Positions 27,463 to 37,760 of a stretch of DNA of 64,000 nucleotides are shown piece by piece. Location of the stretch: the NCBI RefSeq assembly GCF_022213955.1, contig NZ_JAKNTW010000005.1, forward strand, positions 62,001 through 126,000, written 5' to 3'. The position numbers and the translations under genes are program-made. The notes below the pieces were generated by a model. The model was not told where the DNA came from and made no database searches. It saw only the letters and a list, made by a program, of their open reading frames with translations. The first letter of the stretch is position 1. Each line of letters starts with the position of its first letter. This DNA is from Dolomitihabitans soli (lineage in GTDB: Bacteria; Actinomycetota; Actinomycetes; Streptosporangiales; Streptosporangiaceae).

Positions 27463-30309
27463 TCAGCCGAGGAGCCTGGACAGTTCGACGCGGGAGCGGA
27501 CGCCGAGCCTGGCGAAGATGTTGCGCAGATGGTGCTCGACGGTCCGGGGACTGAGGAAGAGCTGGGCGGCGACCTCGCGGTTGGTGGCGCCCCCGGAGAC
27601 CATCCGGGCGATCTGGTGCTGCTGGGCGGTCAGCTCGGCGCCGGGCGGGGCGGTGCTCGGCCGTACGGCCTCGCCGGACGCGCGTAACTCGCTGCGGGCC
27701 TGGTCGACCCAGAGGCGCGCGTCGAACCGCTCGAAGGTCGCGAGGGCGCTGTGCAGGTGTTCGCGGGCGGCTCCGGGGCGGCGGCTGCGGCGCAGCGCGC
27801 TGCCGAACAACAGCTGGGTCCTGGCCAGCTCGAACTCGGACGAACCCCGCCGGTGCAACTCCAGCGCCTCCTCGAACCTGGCCGCGGCCTCGGCCACGGG
27901 CGCGAGCAGGGCGTGACAGCGGGCGGCGAGCGCGAGCCGGTCCGGGCTGCCGGTGCTGATCACCCACGGGTCGAGCACGCCGAGCGCGGCGCGGGCGCGC
28001 TCCCGGTCGCCGGTCCGCACAGCCGCCTCGACGAAGTGCGGCGTCGCCATGACCTGGACGACGAGGTGGCCGTTCCCCGATCCGGACCAGGCCGTGGCGC
28101 GCAACCGGTTCGCGGCGCTCGCCGTACGGCCGCCGGACAGGTCGAGGAAGGCCAGCGCCCAGTTGCTGAGCGCGCTGGTGAGGCCCAGGCCGTGCGCGCC
28201 GGCGAGTTCGATGGCGGTCTTCGAGCGGATCCGGCAGGTCTCCTCGTCGCCCTGGATCGCGGCCATCAGGGCCAGCCAGGCGAGGTGCTGCCCGGCGCTG
28301 TTGTGCTGCCCGGTCGCCTTGGCCAGCCGGAAGCCCTCCAGCGCGTTGGCGGTGACCGAGGCGTAGCGCCCCATCCACATCTCGGCGTTGACCAGGAACT
28401 CCAGCGCGTGCGGGACGGTGGCGTTCGCGCCGCGGGCCCGCGCGGTCTCCACGGCCCGGCCGGACAGGGAGAGGGCGTTCTCGTCCTCGCCGAGCATCAG
28501 GCTGGCGACGCTCGCCCACACAAGCACCGAGGGATTGCGCACCGAGGGGGCGAGCGAGAGCACCTGCCGCAGCGGGCCCGCCGCCTCCTCGTGCCGGCCG
28601 CGGAAGGTGGCCGAGATGCCCGCGAGGTACTCGAACATGAGCTGGGTCGCCGCCGGGTCGTCCGGCCTGCGCAACGCCCCGGCGTGCCGGGCGATGGCCA
28701 GGTAGCGCTGATGATCGCCGGCGAGGTAGCTCGCCTCGCCCGCCCGCATCAGGGCCCGTACGGCGAGCGCCCGGTCCCGGTCGAGCAGCCATTCGGCGGC
28801 GGCCAGCAACTCATCGCGCGCCTGGCCGGTCTCGCCGCCGCGTAACTCCAGGTTGCCGCGGATCAGCTCGGCCTGGACCCGCAGTCTCGGCGAGTTCGTC
28901 AGCGGATACAGGCGGGCGAGCAGCATCCGGGTGCGCTGCGGCTGGCCCGCGAGCCACGCGTCGTAGGCGGCGGCGGCCAGCCGGGTGGCCTTGGGGCCGC
29001 GCGGCGCGGTCAGCTCGGCGGCGCGTTCGAAGGCGAGGGACGATTCGAGGTGGCCGCCGTGGTGGCGGGCCTCGGTGGCGGCGGCGTCCAGCTCGTCGGC
29101 GAGCGCCTCGCGCGGCCCGTCGAGCGCCGCCGCCCGGTGCCAGGCGCGGCGCAGCCGCTGGTGCTCGTGGTCCAGCACGGCGGCGAGCCGGCGGTGCGCC
29201 GCGCGGCGCTGGGCCAGCGACGCCTCCTGGTAGATCACCGGCCCGATCAGCGGCTCGTGGAAGCCGATGGCGCGGCCGGTCACCCGGGTGATTCCGGCGG
29301 CCTCGGCGGGTTCGAGCGCGGCCAGCGCGTCCTCGGGCTCGACCGCCCGCATGAGGGTGTCGGTCTCCATCTCCGGATCGGCCGCGATCAGCAGCAGCAC
29401 CCGCCGGGTGCGGGCGGGAAGCGGGGCCAGCCGTTGCCGGTGGGCCCGCCACAGCCGGCCGCCCTGCGGCAGCGTCTCGGGCGGCGGGGCCTCGCCGGAG
29501 CGTTGCCGCGCGGTGAGCGACGCGGTGAGCTCGATCAGCGCCAGCGGGTTGCCGCCCGCGATCTGGACGAGGGGGCCGCGCATGTCGTCGGCGAGCCCGC
29601 TCGTCCCGGCACGCGCCGAACCGGCGACGGGTCCGGTCGCCGAGCCCGTCTCAGGGCCCGTCTCGTGGCCCATGACGGGGGCGGCCGCGGGGCCGGTCAC
29701 CAGGTCGTCGAGCAGTTCGTGGCTCGCCTCCTCGCTCAGGGCGGCCAGGCGGAGTTCGGGGATCGCCGGGACGTCCGCGCCGTCGTGCCCGCCGAAGAGC
29801 AGCGCGACGGCCTCGCCGCCGAGCCGTCTGGCGGCGAAGAGGAGCGCCTCGCGGCTGGGCGGATCGAGATGGTGCACGTCGTCCACGCAGGCGAGGACCG
29901 GTCGCTCACGGGCCGTGGCGGAGAGCAGGTTGAGCACGGCGGCGGGCACGACGATCCCGTCGCCCTCCAAGCCCGAGGTGAGGGCCGTGGCGAGCGCGGC
30001 GGCCTGCGCGGGCGGCAGGCGGGGCAGGCGGTCCATCACCGGCCGGAGCAGGGCGTGCAGCCCGGCGAACCGCAGACCCGCCTCCGGCGCTGCCGCCCCG
30101 GCCCGCAGCACGGTGAACCCGGTCGCCTCCGCCGCCGCGTGATCGAGCAACGAGGAGACGCCCGCGCCGGGCGGGCCGAGGAGCGTCATCGCCCCGCCGG
30201 AGCCGTTCCTGGCCCCGTCGAGCAGTCGTTTGAGCGCGAGTTGCTCGGCGCGCCGCCCGCGTAACGGGGGCACACCCGAAACGTGCGCGAACTGCGAGGG
30301 TGCGGACAC
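27463..30309 (-). CDS. LAL-type LuxR family transcriptional regulator
   Basis: About 948 residues. The N-terminus carries a modified P-loop (LLGPPGAGVSSLLDHA), in which the invariant Lys of GKS/T is replaced, reading GAGVS. Walker B is LACVDDVHHLD. A long helical, TPR-like middle part follows. The C-terminal 65 residues are a full LuxR helix-turn-helix (LTAQQHQIARMVSGGATNREVAAQLFLSPRTVEHHLRNIF). Loss of the P-loop Lys suggests weak or absent ATP hydrolysis. The middle holds a low-complexity stretch rich in GPETGSATGPVAGS. The start is uncertain: GTG 30309 (VSAPSQFAHVSG) is used, but GTG 30276 is possible and neither has a clear ribosome site. It lies between a cellulase and a secreted peptidase; targets are unknown. 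Confidence 0.85.
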   Translation of the reverse strand: MSAPSQFAHVSGVPPLRGRRAEQLALKRLLDGARNGSGGAMTLLGPPGAGVSSLLDHAAAEATGFTVLRAGAAAPEAGLRFAGLHALLRPVMDRLPRLPPAQAAALATALTSGLEGDGIVVPAAVLNLLSATARERPVLACVDDVHHLDPPSREALLFAARRLGGEAVALLFGGHDGADVPAIPELRLAALSEEASHELLDDLVTGPAAAPVMGHETGPETGSATGPVAGSARAGTSGLADDMRGPLVQIAGGNPLALIELTASLTARQRSGEAPPPETLPQGGRLWRAHRQRLAPLPARTRRVLLLIAADPEMETDTLMRAVEPEDALAALEPAEAAGITRVTGRAIGFHEPLIGPVIYQEASLAQRRAAHRRLAAVLDHEHQRLRRAWHRAAALDGPREALADELDAAATEARHHGGHLESSLAFERAAELTAPRGPKATRLAAAAYDAWLAGQPQRTRMLLARLYPLTNSPRLRVQAELIRGNLELRGGETGQARDELLAAAEWLLDRDRALAVRALMRAGEASYLAGDHQRYLAIARHAGALRRPDDPAATQLMFEYLAGISATFRGRHEEAAGPLRQVLSLAPSVRNPSVLVWASVASLMLGEDENALSLSGRAVETARARGANATVPHALEFLVNAEMWMGRYASVTANALEGFRLAKATGQHNSAGQHLAWLALMAAIQGDEETCRIRSKTAIELAGAHGLGLTSALSNWALAFLDLSGGRTASAANRLRATAWSGSGNGHLVVQVMATPHFVEAAVRTGDRERARAALGVLDPWVISTGSPDRLALAARCHALLAPVAEAAARFEEALELHRRGSSEFELARTQLLFGSALRRSRRPGAAREHLHSALATFERFDARLWVDQARSELRASGEAVRPSTAPPGAELTAQQHQIARMVSGGATNREVAAQLFLSPRTVEHHLRNIFARLGVRSRVELSRLLG

Positions 30310-30568
30310 GCCACAAGTGTTACGCCCTGATGTCCCGGCGTGGAAGGGCCCCTCCCCGCCGGCGACGGCAGACCGGTGAATCCACCGATGCGCCGGGGAA
30401 GCGGTCACGGGCATGGTTGTACGCGCCGTGTGCCCGGGGCTCGAAAGATAACGTCACGGCGTCAAGCTGGCATAGAACCCATCAAGAGATATTGCTACCC
30501 GCTCAGCGTGACATGAGACATTGCGCTCGCTCTTCCCCACTTGTCAGGTGAATAACGGGAGGAAACGC

Positions 30569-32494
30569 GTGTCACGAACACGACGGCGTGGCGGTTTAGC
30601 CTGCCTGTCGATGGCGCTCGTCTGCGGCATCATGGCGAGCCCACAGGCCCAGGCGGCGACGGAACCCACGATCACCATCGAGCAGGGGCGCACCCAACCG
30701 GTGTTCTCCTACGCCGAGGCCATCCGCGAGCACGTCTACGTCGAATCGAGCCTCGACAGCGACGGCGACGGCAGGAACGACCGCGTCCGGGTCGACATCA
30801 TCAGGCCCAAGGAGTCGGGTCCCGGTCTCAAGGTGCCGGTGATCATCGACGAGAGCCCCTACTACGACAACTCCGGGCGCGGGAACGAGGCCGAGCGCAA
30901 GGTCTACGACGACGCCGGCAACCTCGCCAGGTTCCCGCTCTACTACGACAACTACTTCGTGCCACGCGGCTATGCCGTACTCAACGTGGACATGCTCGGC
31001 ACCACCAGGTCCGAGGGGTGCCCCGACACCGGCGGCAGGGCGGACGTCCTGGGCGGCAAGGCCGTCATCGACTGGCTGAACGGCCGCGCGAAGGCCTACG
31101 CCCCGGACGGCGGCCCGGCCACGGCGACCTGGACCACCGGCAAGGCCGCCATGATCGGCAAGTCGTACGACGGCACGCTCGCCAACGCCGTCGCCGCCAC
31201 CGGCGTGCGGGGTCTGGAGACCATCGTGCCGATCTCCGCGATCAGCACCTGGTACCGCTACTCGCGCTCCAACGGGGTCGTCTACAACTACGACTACTCC
31301 TCCTGGCTGGCCGGCCGCGTCGACACCGACGGCGCCGAGAAGTGCGCCGCCGTACGGGCCAGGATGGACGCCGAGGACGCCGACGACACCGGTGACCACA
31401 ACGCCTTCTGGGCGGAGCGCGACTACCTCGACGGCACGCTGGCCAAGGCGTCGAACGTGCGCGCCAGCGTCTTCGCCGTGCACACCGTCAACGACCTCAA
31501 CGTCAAGCCCGACCACTTCTCCCTGTGGTGGCAGGCCCTGGCCGACCGCGGGGTGCCGCGCAAGGTGTGGGTCGGGCAGTACAGCCACGTGGATCCCTTC
31601 GACTTCCGCCGCGAGGAGTGGGTGGACACCCTGCACCGCTGGTTCGACCGCTGGCTGTACGGCGTGCGCAACGGCATCGAGCACGAGCCGCGCGCGGACG
31701 TGCAGACCAGCCCGGACACCTGGGTCACCCAGCGCGACTGGCCCGCGCCGAACGCGCTCAAGCTGCCGCTGTTCCCCGCCGCCGACGGCTCGCTCGGCCT
31801 GCTGCCGGCCCGGAAGGGCTCCGGCGCGACGTTCACCGACGTGCGCCAGACCGAGGACGCGATGGTGGCGGACGCCGGCGAGGTCAAGCCGGGCCGGGCG
31901 GCGTTCGTGACCGGACCGCTGCCGCTGGACCTGCGGCTGTCCGGCACCCCGACGGTCGATCTGCGGGTCAAGCTGGACAAACCGACGGCCAACCTCACCG
32001 CGTTGCTCGTCGACTTCGGCGACGACACCCGTGTCGACTGGCGGCGTCTGCAGGGCATCACGACCCTGCCGGAGGAGAGCTGCCACGGCGACGCCACCGC
32101 CGCCGACGACGGCTGCTACCGCAAGACGGTCACCAACGTGGCGACCCGCCCGCTGGAGATCGTCGGGCGCGGCTGGATCGACGTGCAGAACCGCGACTCG
32201 CTGAGCCTGCCTTCCCCGCTGCCGGTCGGCGACTACGGCAGGGTCCGCTGGCAGACCCTGCCGCACGACTACACCTTCAAGAAGGGGCACCGCCTGGCGC
32301 TCGTGCTGGCCGGTACGGACGCGAACTACAGCCAGGAGGCCGCCACCGGCGCGCTGGTCACGGTCGACCTGGCCAAGAGCAAGGTGACCGTGCCGCTGGT
32401 CCTGACCGGGACGCCGGCTGATCTGCGCAAGAAGGACAACTGGCGCGGACCACCTCAGATCAACCTGCCGATCCCCCAGGAACGCCTGTTCTGA
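30569..32494 (+). CDS. Secreted S15-family Xaa-Pro dipeptidyl-peptidase / CocE-like hydrolase
   Basis: A 641-residue exported serine hydrolase. The start is GTG 30569 with GGGAGGAA just upstream. A signal peptide (residues about 1-30, RTRRRGGLACLSMALVCGIM ending in AQA) is followed by the mature part. The alpha/beta hydrolase nucleophile is Ser199 in GKSYDG; the acid is probably in NDLNVKPDH and the base is His in GQYSHVDPF. The C-terminal half is the jelly-roll domain common to X-Pro peptidases and cocaine esterase (GTPTVDLRVKLD, RGWIDVQNRDSLS, LPHDYTFKKGHRLALVLAG). It probably cleaves Xaa-Pro dipeptides or related amides outside the cell. It stands alone between the LuxR gene and a strong terminator. 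Confidence 0.9.
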   Translation: MSRTRRRGGLACLSMALVCGIMASPQAQAATEPTITIEQGRTQPVFSYAEAIREHVYVESSLDSDGDGRNDRVRVDIIRPKESGPGLKVPVIIDESPYYDNSGRGNEAERKVYDDAGNLARFPLYYDNYFVPRGYAVLNVDMLGTTRSEGCPDTGGRADVLGGKAVIDWLNGRAKAYAPDGGPATATWTTGKAAMIGKSYDGTLANAVAATGVRGLETIVPISAISTWYRYSRSNGVVYNYDYSSWLAGRVDTDGAEKCAAVRARMDAEDADDTGDHNAFWAERDYLDGTLAKASNVRASVFAVHTVNDLNVKPDHFSLWWQALADRGVPRKVWVGQYSHVDPFDFRREEWVDTLHRWFDRWLYGVRNGIEHEPRADVQTSPDTWVTQRDWPAPNALKLPLFPAADGSLGLLPARKGSGATFTDVRQTEDAMVADAGEVKPGRAAFVTGPLPLDLRLSGTPTVDLRVKLDKPTANLTALLVDFGDDTRVDWRRLQGITTLPEESCHGDATAADDGCYRKTVTNVATRPLEIVGRGWIDVQNRDSLSLPSPLPVGDYGRVRWQTLPHDYTFKKGHRLALVLAGTDANYSQEAATGALVTVDLAKSKVTVPLVLTGTPADLRKKDNWRGPPQINLPIPQERLF

Positions 32495-32498
32495 TCCC

Positions 32499-32531
32499 CT
32501 CCCCGCCGCCCTCGCCACGGGCGGCGGGGAG
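32499..32531 (+). terminator. Terminator after the S15 peptidase gene
   Basis: Perfect 13-bp arms (32499-32511 with 32519-32531) and a 7-nt loop, starting four bases after the stop codon. Confidence 0.85.
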
Positions 32532-32709
32532 GTGTTCCGGCGTATCGCGGGTGTGAACGCGGTCTGACGGGCCATACCAATCCGGGGCGGGAAAAGTCCC
32601 TCCAGGAAAGGGGATCGCGTGCCGACGGTGCAAGCCGTCCCGCCCCGGCTTTCGATCTGGCGACGGCCGGCCGCTCCATCAGCTCCATCCCCTCGCGGAA
32701 AGGTTCCCG

Positions 32710-33531
32710 GTGACCCGACAGGACATCCTGGCCCGGCTCAGATGGGCCGTCGTCGACGGCAAGCCGATCATCGGCGCGGGCGCGGGCACCGGCCTGTCCG
32801 CCAAGTGCGCCGAGGCCGGCGGCGTCGATCTGCTCATCGTCTACAACTCCGGCCGCTACCGGATGGCCGGTCGCGGCTCACTGGCCGGGCTGCTGCCGTA
32901 CGGCGACGCCAACCAGATCGTCGTCGAGATGGCGGCGGAGGTGCTGCCGGTCATCGAGGACACGCCGGTGCTCGCCGGGGTGTGCGGCACCGACCCGTTC
33001 AGGCTGATGCCCAAGTTCCTCGACCAGCTCGCGGCGATGGGCTTCGCGGGGGTGCAGAACTTCCCGACGGTCGGCCTGTACGACGGCGTCTTCCGGCAAC
33101 ACCTGGAGGAGACCGGCATGGGCTACGACCTGGAGGTGGACATGGTACGGCTGGCCGCCGAGCGCGACCTGCTCACCGCCCCCTACGTCTTCGACGAGGG
33201 CCAGGCCCGCGCGATGGCCGAGGCGGGCGCCGACGTGCTGGTCCCGCACGTCGGGCTGACCACCAAGGGCAGCATCGGCGCGTCCACGGCCCTCACCCTG
33301 GACGAGGCCGTGGAACGGGTGCAGGCGATGCGCGACGCGGCCGCCGCCGTACGGCCGGACATCCTCGTGCTGTGCCACGGCGGGCCGATCGCCGAGCCGG
33401 ACGACGCCCGTTACGTGCTCTCCCGCACCGAGGGGGTCGTCGGGTTCTTCGGCGCGTCGTCGGTGGAGCGGCTGCCGACCGAGCGGGCGATCACCGGTCA
33501 GGTGGCCGCCTTCAAGTCGCTGAAGATCTGA
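32710..33531 (+). CDS. Phosphoenolpyruvate hydrolase-family TIM-barrel protein
   Basis: A 273-residue protein starting at GTG 32710 ([20 protein letters not shown]) with GGAAAGG upstream. It matches the PEP_hydrolase/TIM-barrel family usually found beside a Tm-1-like ATP-binding protein: [73 protein letters not shown] and [12 protein letters not shown]. The Tm-1-like partner gene is absent on both sides, which is unusual. Members resemble the PEP mutase/isocitrate lyase superfamily, but the biological substrate is not established. It is flanked by a terminator upstream and a short hairpin downstream, so it is probably transcribed alone. Confidence 0.82.
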   Translation: MTRQDILARLRWAVVDGKPIIGAGAGTGLSAKCAEAGGVDLLIVYNSGRYRMAGRGSLAGLLPYGDANQIVVEMAAEVLPVIEDTPVLAGVCGTDPFRLMPKFLDQLAAMGFAGVQNFPTVGLYDGVFRQHLEETGMGYDLEVDMVRLAAERDLLTAPYVFDEGQARAMAEAGADVLVPHVGLTTKGSIGASTALTLDEAVERVQAMRDAAAAVRPDILVLCHGGPIAEPDDARYVLSRTEGVVGFFGASSVERLPTERAITGQVAAFKSLKI

Positions 33532-33546
33532 GCGGGAGCCTCCCGC
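33532..33546 (+). terminator. Short hairpin directly after the PEP-hydrolase-like gene
   Basis: GCGGGA (33532-33537) and TCCCGC (33541-33546) with a 3-nt loop follow the stop codon at once. It is short, so termination efficiency is uncertain. Confidence 0.35.
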
Positions 33547-33732
33547 GCGGCAGGTGGGCGGTGGCCGGTGCGCCCTCGGCCCGGCTCGCGAAGGGGGCGG
33601 GAGACTCCGCCCGTAAGGGGTTCCCAGGGGTCGCGTTGATCCACATTGCGAAATGGGTTGGCGAAGACCCCGGGGGGGTTGCCTATCCTTGCGGTGGGGC
33701 GGCCGTCCGGTGAGGCGGCCGGGAAAGCGACC

Positions 33733-36700
33733 ATGGGAACCTCTTCGGTGAAATCTCCGCTCGATGATCTGCGCATCCGCCTGTCCGAGCTGACGCTGCG
33801 TGACCAGCGCCGGTTGCGGCGGCGGCTCGACGGCGCCCGCAGGACGCGTGACCGCGCGGCGCAGCAGAAGATCGCCACGCAGATCGCGGCCGAGGTGGAG
33901 CGGGCGGAGGCGCGCGTCGCGGCGCGGCGCGAGGCCGTGCCCGAGGTGAGCTACCCCGAGGCGCTGCCCGTCAGCCGGCGCAGAGACGACATCCTGGCCG
34001 CCGTGCGCGACCACCAGGTCGTGATCGTCGCGGGGGAGACGGGCTCGGGCAAGACCACCCAGCTCCCGAAGATCTGCCTGGAGCTGGGGCGCGGGGTCAA
34101 GGGCCTGATCGGTCACACGCAGCCGCGCAGGATCGCCGCGCGCACGGTCGCCGAGCGGGTCGCCGAGGAGCTGAAGACGGAGCTCGGCCACGCCGTCGGC
34201 TACAAGGTGCGCTTCACCGACCAGGTGGGCGACGACACCTTGATCAAGGTGATGACCGACGGCATCCTGCTCGCCGAGCTGCAGAACGACCGGATGCTCG
34301 ACCAGTACGACACGCTGATCATCGACGAGGCCCACGAGCGCAGCCTCAACATCGACTTCATCCTCGGCTACCTGAAACAGCTGCTGCCCAGGCGTCCCGA
34401 TCTCAAGGTCATCATCACCTCGGCGACGATCGATCCCGAGCGGTTCTCACGGCACTTCGGCGACGCGCCGATCGTGGAGGTGTCCGGCCGTACATTCCCC
34501 GTTGAAGTGCGATATAGGCCGATAAATGATGAACAAGAGGATCAGATCGGGGCGATCTCCGATGCCATCGACGAGCTGTGCGCCGAGGGGCCCGGCGACA
34601 TCCTCGTCTTCCTCAGCGGTGAGCGGGAGATCCGCGACACCGCCGACGCCCTCGCCAAGCAGAACCTCCGGAACACCGAGATCCTCCCGCTCTACTCCCG
34701 GCTCTCGGCCGCCGAGCAGCACCGCGTCTTCCAGCGGCACTCCGGCCGCCGCGTGGTCCTCTCCACGAACGTGGCGGAGACCTCGCTGACCGTCCCCGGC
34801 ATCAAGTACGTCGTGGACCCCGGCTTCGCCCGGATCTCCCGCTACAGCCACCGGACCAAGGTGCAGCGCCTGCCCATCGAGGCCATCTCGCAGGCGTCGG
34901 CCAACCAGCGCAAGGGCCGTTGCGGCCGCGTCTCCGACGGCATCTGCGTCCGCCTCTTCTCCGAGGACGACTTCGTCGGCCGGCCGGAGTTCACCGACCC
35001 GGAGATCCTGCGCACCAACCTCGCGTCCGTCATCCTGCAGATGACCTCGATCGGCCTCGGCGACATCGCGGCCTTCCCCTTCGTCGAGCCACCCGACCAG
35101 CGCCAGGTCAAGGACGGCGTCAACCTCCTGCAGGAACTCGGCGCCTTCGACGAGGGCAAGCGGATGACCCCGCTGGGCCGCAAGCTGGCCGGCCTGCCGG
35201 TCGATCCCCGCCTGGCCCGCATGGTCGTGGAGGCCGACAAGAACGGCTGCGTGCGCGAGGTCATGGTGATCGCCGCCGCGCTGTCGATCCAGGACCCCCG
35301 CGAGCGCCCCGCCGAGAAGCAGCAGGCGGCCGACGAGAAACACCGCCGGTTCGCCGACAAGGAATCCGACTTCGTCTCCTACCTCAACCTCTGGGAACAC
35401 CTCCAGGAGCAGCAGAAGGATCTCTCCTCCAGCCAGTTCCGCCGCGCGTGCAAGACCGACTTCCTCAACTACCTGCGGGTCCGCGAGTGGCAGGACGTCT
35501 ACGGCCAGCTACGCCAGATGTCCAAGTCGCTCGGCGTGACCCTGAACAGCACCCCGGGCGACCAGCACAAGATCCACGTCTCGCTGCTGTCCGGCCTGCT
35601 CTCCCACATCGGCCTGAAGGACCTGGACAAGAAGGACGGCCCGCGCCGCGCGATCCAGGAGTACACCGGCGCCCGGAACGCCCGCTTCGCGATCTTCCCC
35701 GGCTCCGCGCTGGCCAAGAAGCAGCCCCAGTGGGTGATGTCGGCCGAACTGGTGGAGACCTCCCGCCTCTGGGCCCGGGTCAACGCCAAGATCGAGCCCG
35801 AATGGGTCGAGCCGCTCGCCCAGCACCTGGTCAAACGCACCTACTCCGAGCCGCACTGGGAGAAGACCCAGGGCGCCGTCGTGGCCTACGAGAAGGTCAC
35901 CTTGTACGGCGTGCCGATCGTGGCGCAGCGCAAGGTCAACTACGGCCGCATCGACCCCGAGCTGTCCCGTGACCTGTTCATCAGGCACGCCCTGGTCGAG
36001 GGCGACTGGAACAGCCACCATGCGTTCCTGAAGGAGAACAGGAAGCTGCTGGAGGAGGTCGAGGAGCTGGAGAACCGGGCGCGGCGACGCGACATCATGG
36101 TCGACGACGAGGCGCTGTTCGACTTCTACGACGAGCGGGTGCCGGCCGACGTCGTCTCCGCCCGCCACTTCGACAGCTGGTGGAAGCAGGCCCGCCACGA
36201 GCAGCCCACCCTGCTCACCTTCTCGACCGACATGCTGGTCAACGAGGGCGCGGACGTGTCCACCCGCGACTACCCCGACACCTGGCGGCAGCTCGGCCAG
36301 CGGATGAAGCTGACCTACCAGTTCGAGCCGGGCACCGACGCCGACGGGGTGACCGTGCACGTACCGCTCCAGGTGCTGAACCAGGTCAGCGCCGACGGCT
36401 TCGACTGGCAGATCCCCGGCCTGCGCGGCGAGCTGATCACCGCGCTGATCAGGTCGCTGCCCAAGAACGTGCGGCGCAACTTCGTCCCGGCGCCCGACTT
36501 CGCCAGGCGGGTGCTCGCCGGGGTCGAGCCGGGGGGTGAGCCGCTGCTCGCCGCGATGGAGCGTGAGCTGTTCAAGCTGACCGGGGTCAGGGTGGCGCGC
36601 GAGGAGTGGCAGGTCGACCAGCTTCCCGACCATCTGCGCGTGACCTACCGGGTGGTCGACGAGCGGAAGCGGACCATCGCGGAGGACAAGGACCTGGCGG

Positions 36701-37605
36701 CGCTGAAGAAGCGGCTGGCGCCGAAGCTGCGCCAGACGCTGTCGGCCGCCGCCGACGACCTGGAGCGCTCGGGCCTGCGCACGTGGAGCTTCGGCACCCT
36801 GCCCAAGCTGTTCGAGCAGGGCCGGATGAAGGCGTATCCGGCGCTGGCCGACGACGGTGACAGCGTCTCGGTCAGGATGTTCGAGACCGAGGCCGAGCAG
36901 CGCAGGTCGATGTGGCCGGGCACCCGCAGGTTACTGCTGCTCAACGTCACCTCTCCGGCCAAGTCGCTGCTGGGCGGGCTGAACAACCAGGCGAAGCTGG
37001 CGCTCTCCCGCAGTCCGCACGGCGGCGCGATCGCGTTGTTCGACGACTGCGTCCAGGCCGCGGCCGACAAGCTGATCATCGATCTGGGCGGCCCGGCCTG
37101 GGACGCCGCCGGATTCGACCGTCTCTACCAGCACACGCGCGCCGAGCTGTACGAGACCGCGCGGGAGGTCGTCTCACGCGTCGAGCAGATTCTGAGCGTC
37201 TGGCACTCGGTCTGCACCCGCCTGGACGCCCTGCGCTCCGGCGTCTCCACCCAGGACGTCAAGGACCAGCTCGACCAGCTCGTCTACGCCGGTTTCGTGA
37301 CCGCCACCGGTTACCGGCGGCTCCCCGACATGTTGCGCTACATCCGGGCGATCGATCGGCGCCTCACCAAGCTCCCCGAGGAGCCCTGGCGCGACGAGGA
37401 GTGGATGGCCAAGGTCCACAAGGTCGAGGACGACTACCACGACCTGCTGGCGAAGCTGCCGCCCGCGCGGCGGTCCGATCCCGACGTGCTGGAGATCCGC
37501 TGGATGATCGAGGAACTCCGGGTCTCCTTCTTCGCCCAGACCATCGGCACCCCCACCCCGGTCTCGGAGAAACGCATCGCGAAGGCGATGGACAAGATCA
37601 CTTAA
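33733..37605 (+). CDS. hrpA: ATP-dependent RNA helicase HrpA (DEAH box)
   Basis: A 1290-residue DEAH/RHA helicase of normal HrpA length. The start is ATG 33733 (MGTSSVKSPLDDLRIRL). Motif I GETGSGKTTQ lies near residues 101-110, Ia TQPRRIAARTVAERV, II DEAH at about 198-201, III SATID, and the C-terminal RecA domain has STNVAETSLTVPGI and the QRKGRCGRVSDG motif VI. The ratchet (HA2) and OB-fold regions follow, then the long HrpA-specific C-terminal part (DUF3418; RRNFVPAPDFARRVL). HrpA works on structured mRNA and stalled ribosomes and handles RNA-protein complexes. A TATCCT box at 33684-33689 may be its -10. The 200-bp leader region upstream holds no gene. Confidence 0.95.
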   Translation: MGTSSVKSPLDDLRIRLSELTLRDQRRLRRRLDGARRTRDRAAQQKIATQIAAEVERAEARVAARREAVPEVSYPEALPVSRRRDDILAAVRDHQVVIVAGETGSGKTTQLPKICLELGRGVKGLIGHTQPRRIAARTVAERVAEELKTELGHAVGYKVRFTDQVGDDTLIKVMTDGILLAELQNDRMLDQYDTLIIDEAHERSLNIDFILGYLKQLLPRRPDLKVIITSATIDPERFSRHFGDAPIVEVSGRTFPVEVRYRPINDEQEDQIGAISDAIDELCAEGPGDILVFLSGEREIRDTADALAKQNLRNTEILPLYSRLSAAEQHRVFQRHSGRRVVLSTNVAETSLTVPGIKYVVDPGFARISRYSHRTKVQRLPIEAISQASANQRKGRCGRVSDGICVRLFSEDDFVGRPEFTDPEILRTNLASVILQMTSIGLGDIAAFPFVEPPDQRQVKDGVNLLQELGAFDEGKRMTPLGRKLAGLPVDPRLARMVVEADKNGCVREVMVIAAALSIQDPRERPAEKQQAADEKHRRFADKESDFVSYLNLWEHLQEQQKDLSSSQFRRACKTDFLNYLRVREWQDVYGQLRQMSKSLGVTLNSTPGDQHKIHVSLLSGLLSHIGLKDLDKKDGPRRAIQEYTGARNARFAIFPGSALAKKQPQWVMSAELVETSRLWARVNAKIEPEWVEPLAQHLVKRTYSEPHWEKTQGAVVAYEKVTLYGVPIVAQRKVNYGRIDPELSRDLFIRHALVEGDWNSHHAFLKENRKLLEEVEELENRARRRDIMVDDEALFDFYDERVPADVVSARHFDSWWKQARHEQPTLLTFSTDMLVNEGADVSTRDYPDTWRQLGQRMKLTYQFEPGTDADGVTVHVPLQVLNQVSADGFDWQIPGLRGELITALIRSLPKNVRRNFVPAPDFARRVLAGVEPGGEPLLAAMERELFKLTGVRVAREEWQVDQLPDHLRVTYRVVDERKRTIAEDKDLAALKKRLAPKLRQTLSAAADDLERSGLRTWSFGTLPKLFEQGRMKAYPALADDGDSVSVRMFETEAEQRRSMWPGTRRLLLLNVTSPAKSLLGGLNNQAKLALSRSPHGGAIALFDDCVQAAADKLIIDLGGPAWDAAGFDRLYQHTRAELYETAREVVSRVEQILSVWHSVCTRLDALRSGVSTQDVKDQLDQLVYAGFVTATGYRRLPDMLRYIRAIDRRLTKLPEEPWRDEEWMAKVHKVEDDYHDLLAKLPPARRSDPDVLEIRWMIEELRVSFFAQTIGTPTPVSEKRIAKAMDKIT

Positions 37606-37760
37606 AGATCGACGTGTCCATTGCTATCCCTTCGTGTTCGAACAGGCACGCTAAGTATTCCATGCAGTCGGCGCGGGCGCGTGGTGTTTCGGCGGGTGCA
37701 AGGGAGCAAAGCCGGAACTCTAGAGTGGATGACGTCGTCGTCGTCTCAGCAGGGGGTTCC

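Noticed and set aside
36912-37760. Long forward frame joined in phase to the HAD hydrolase
   Set aside because: It overlaps hrpA in another frame; the HAD domain begins only after 37761.
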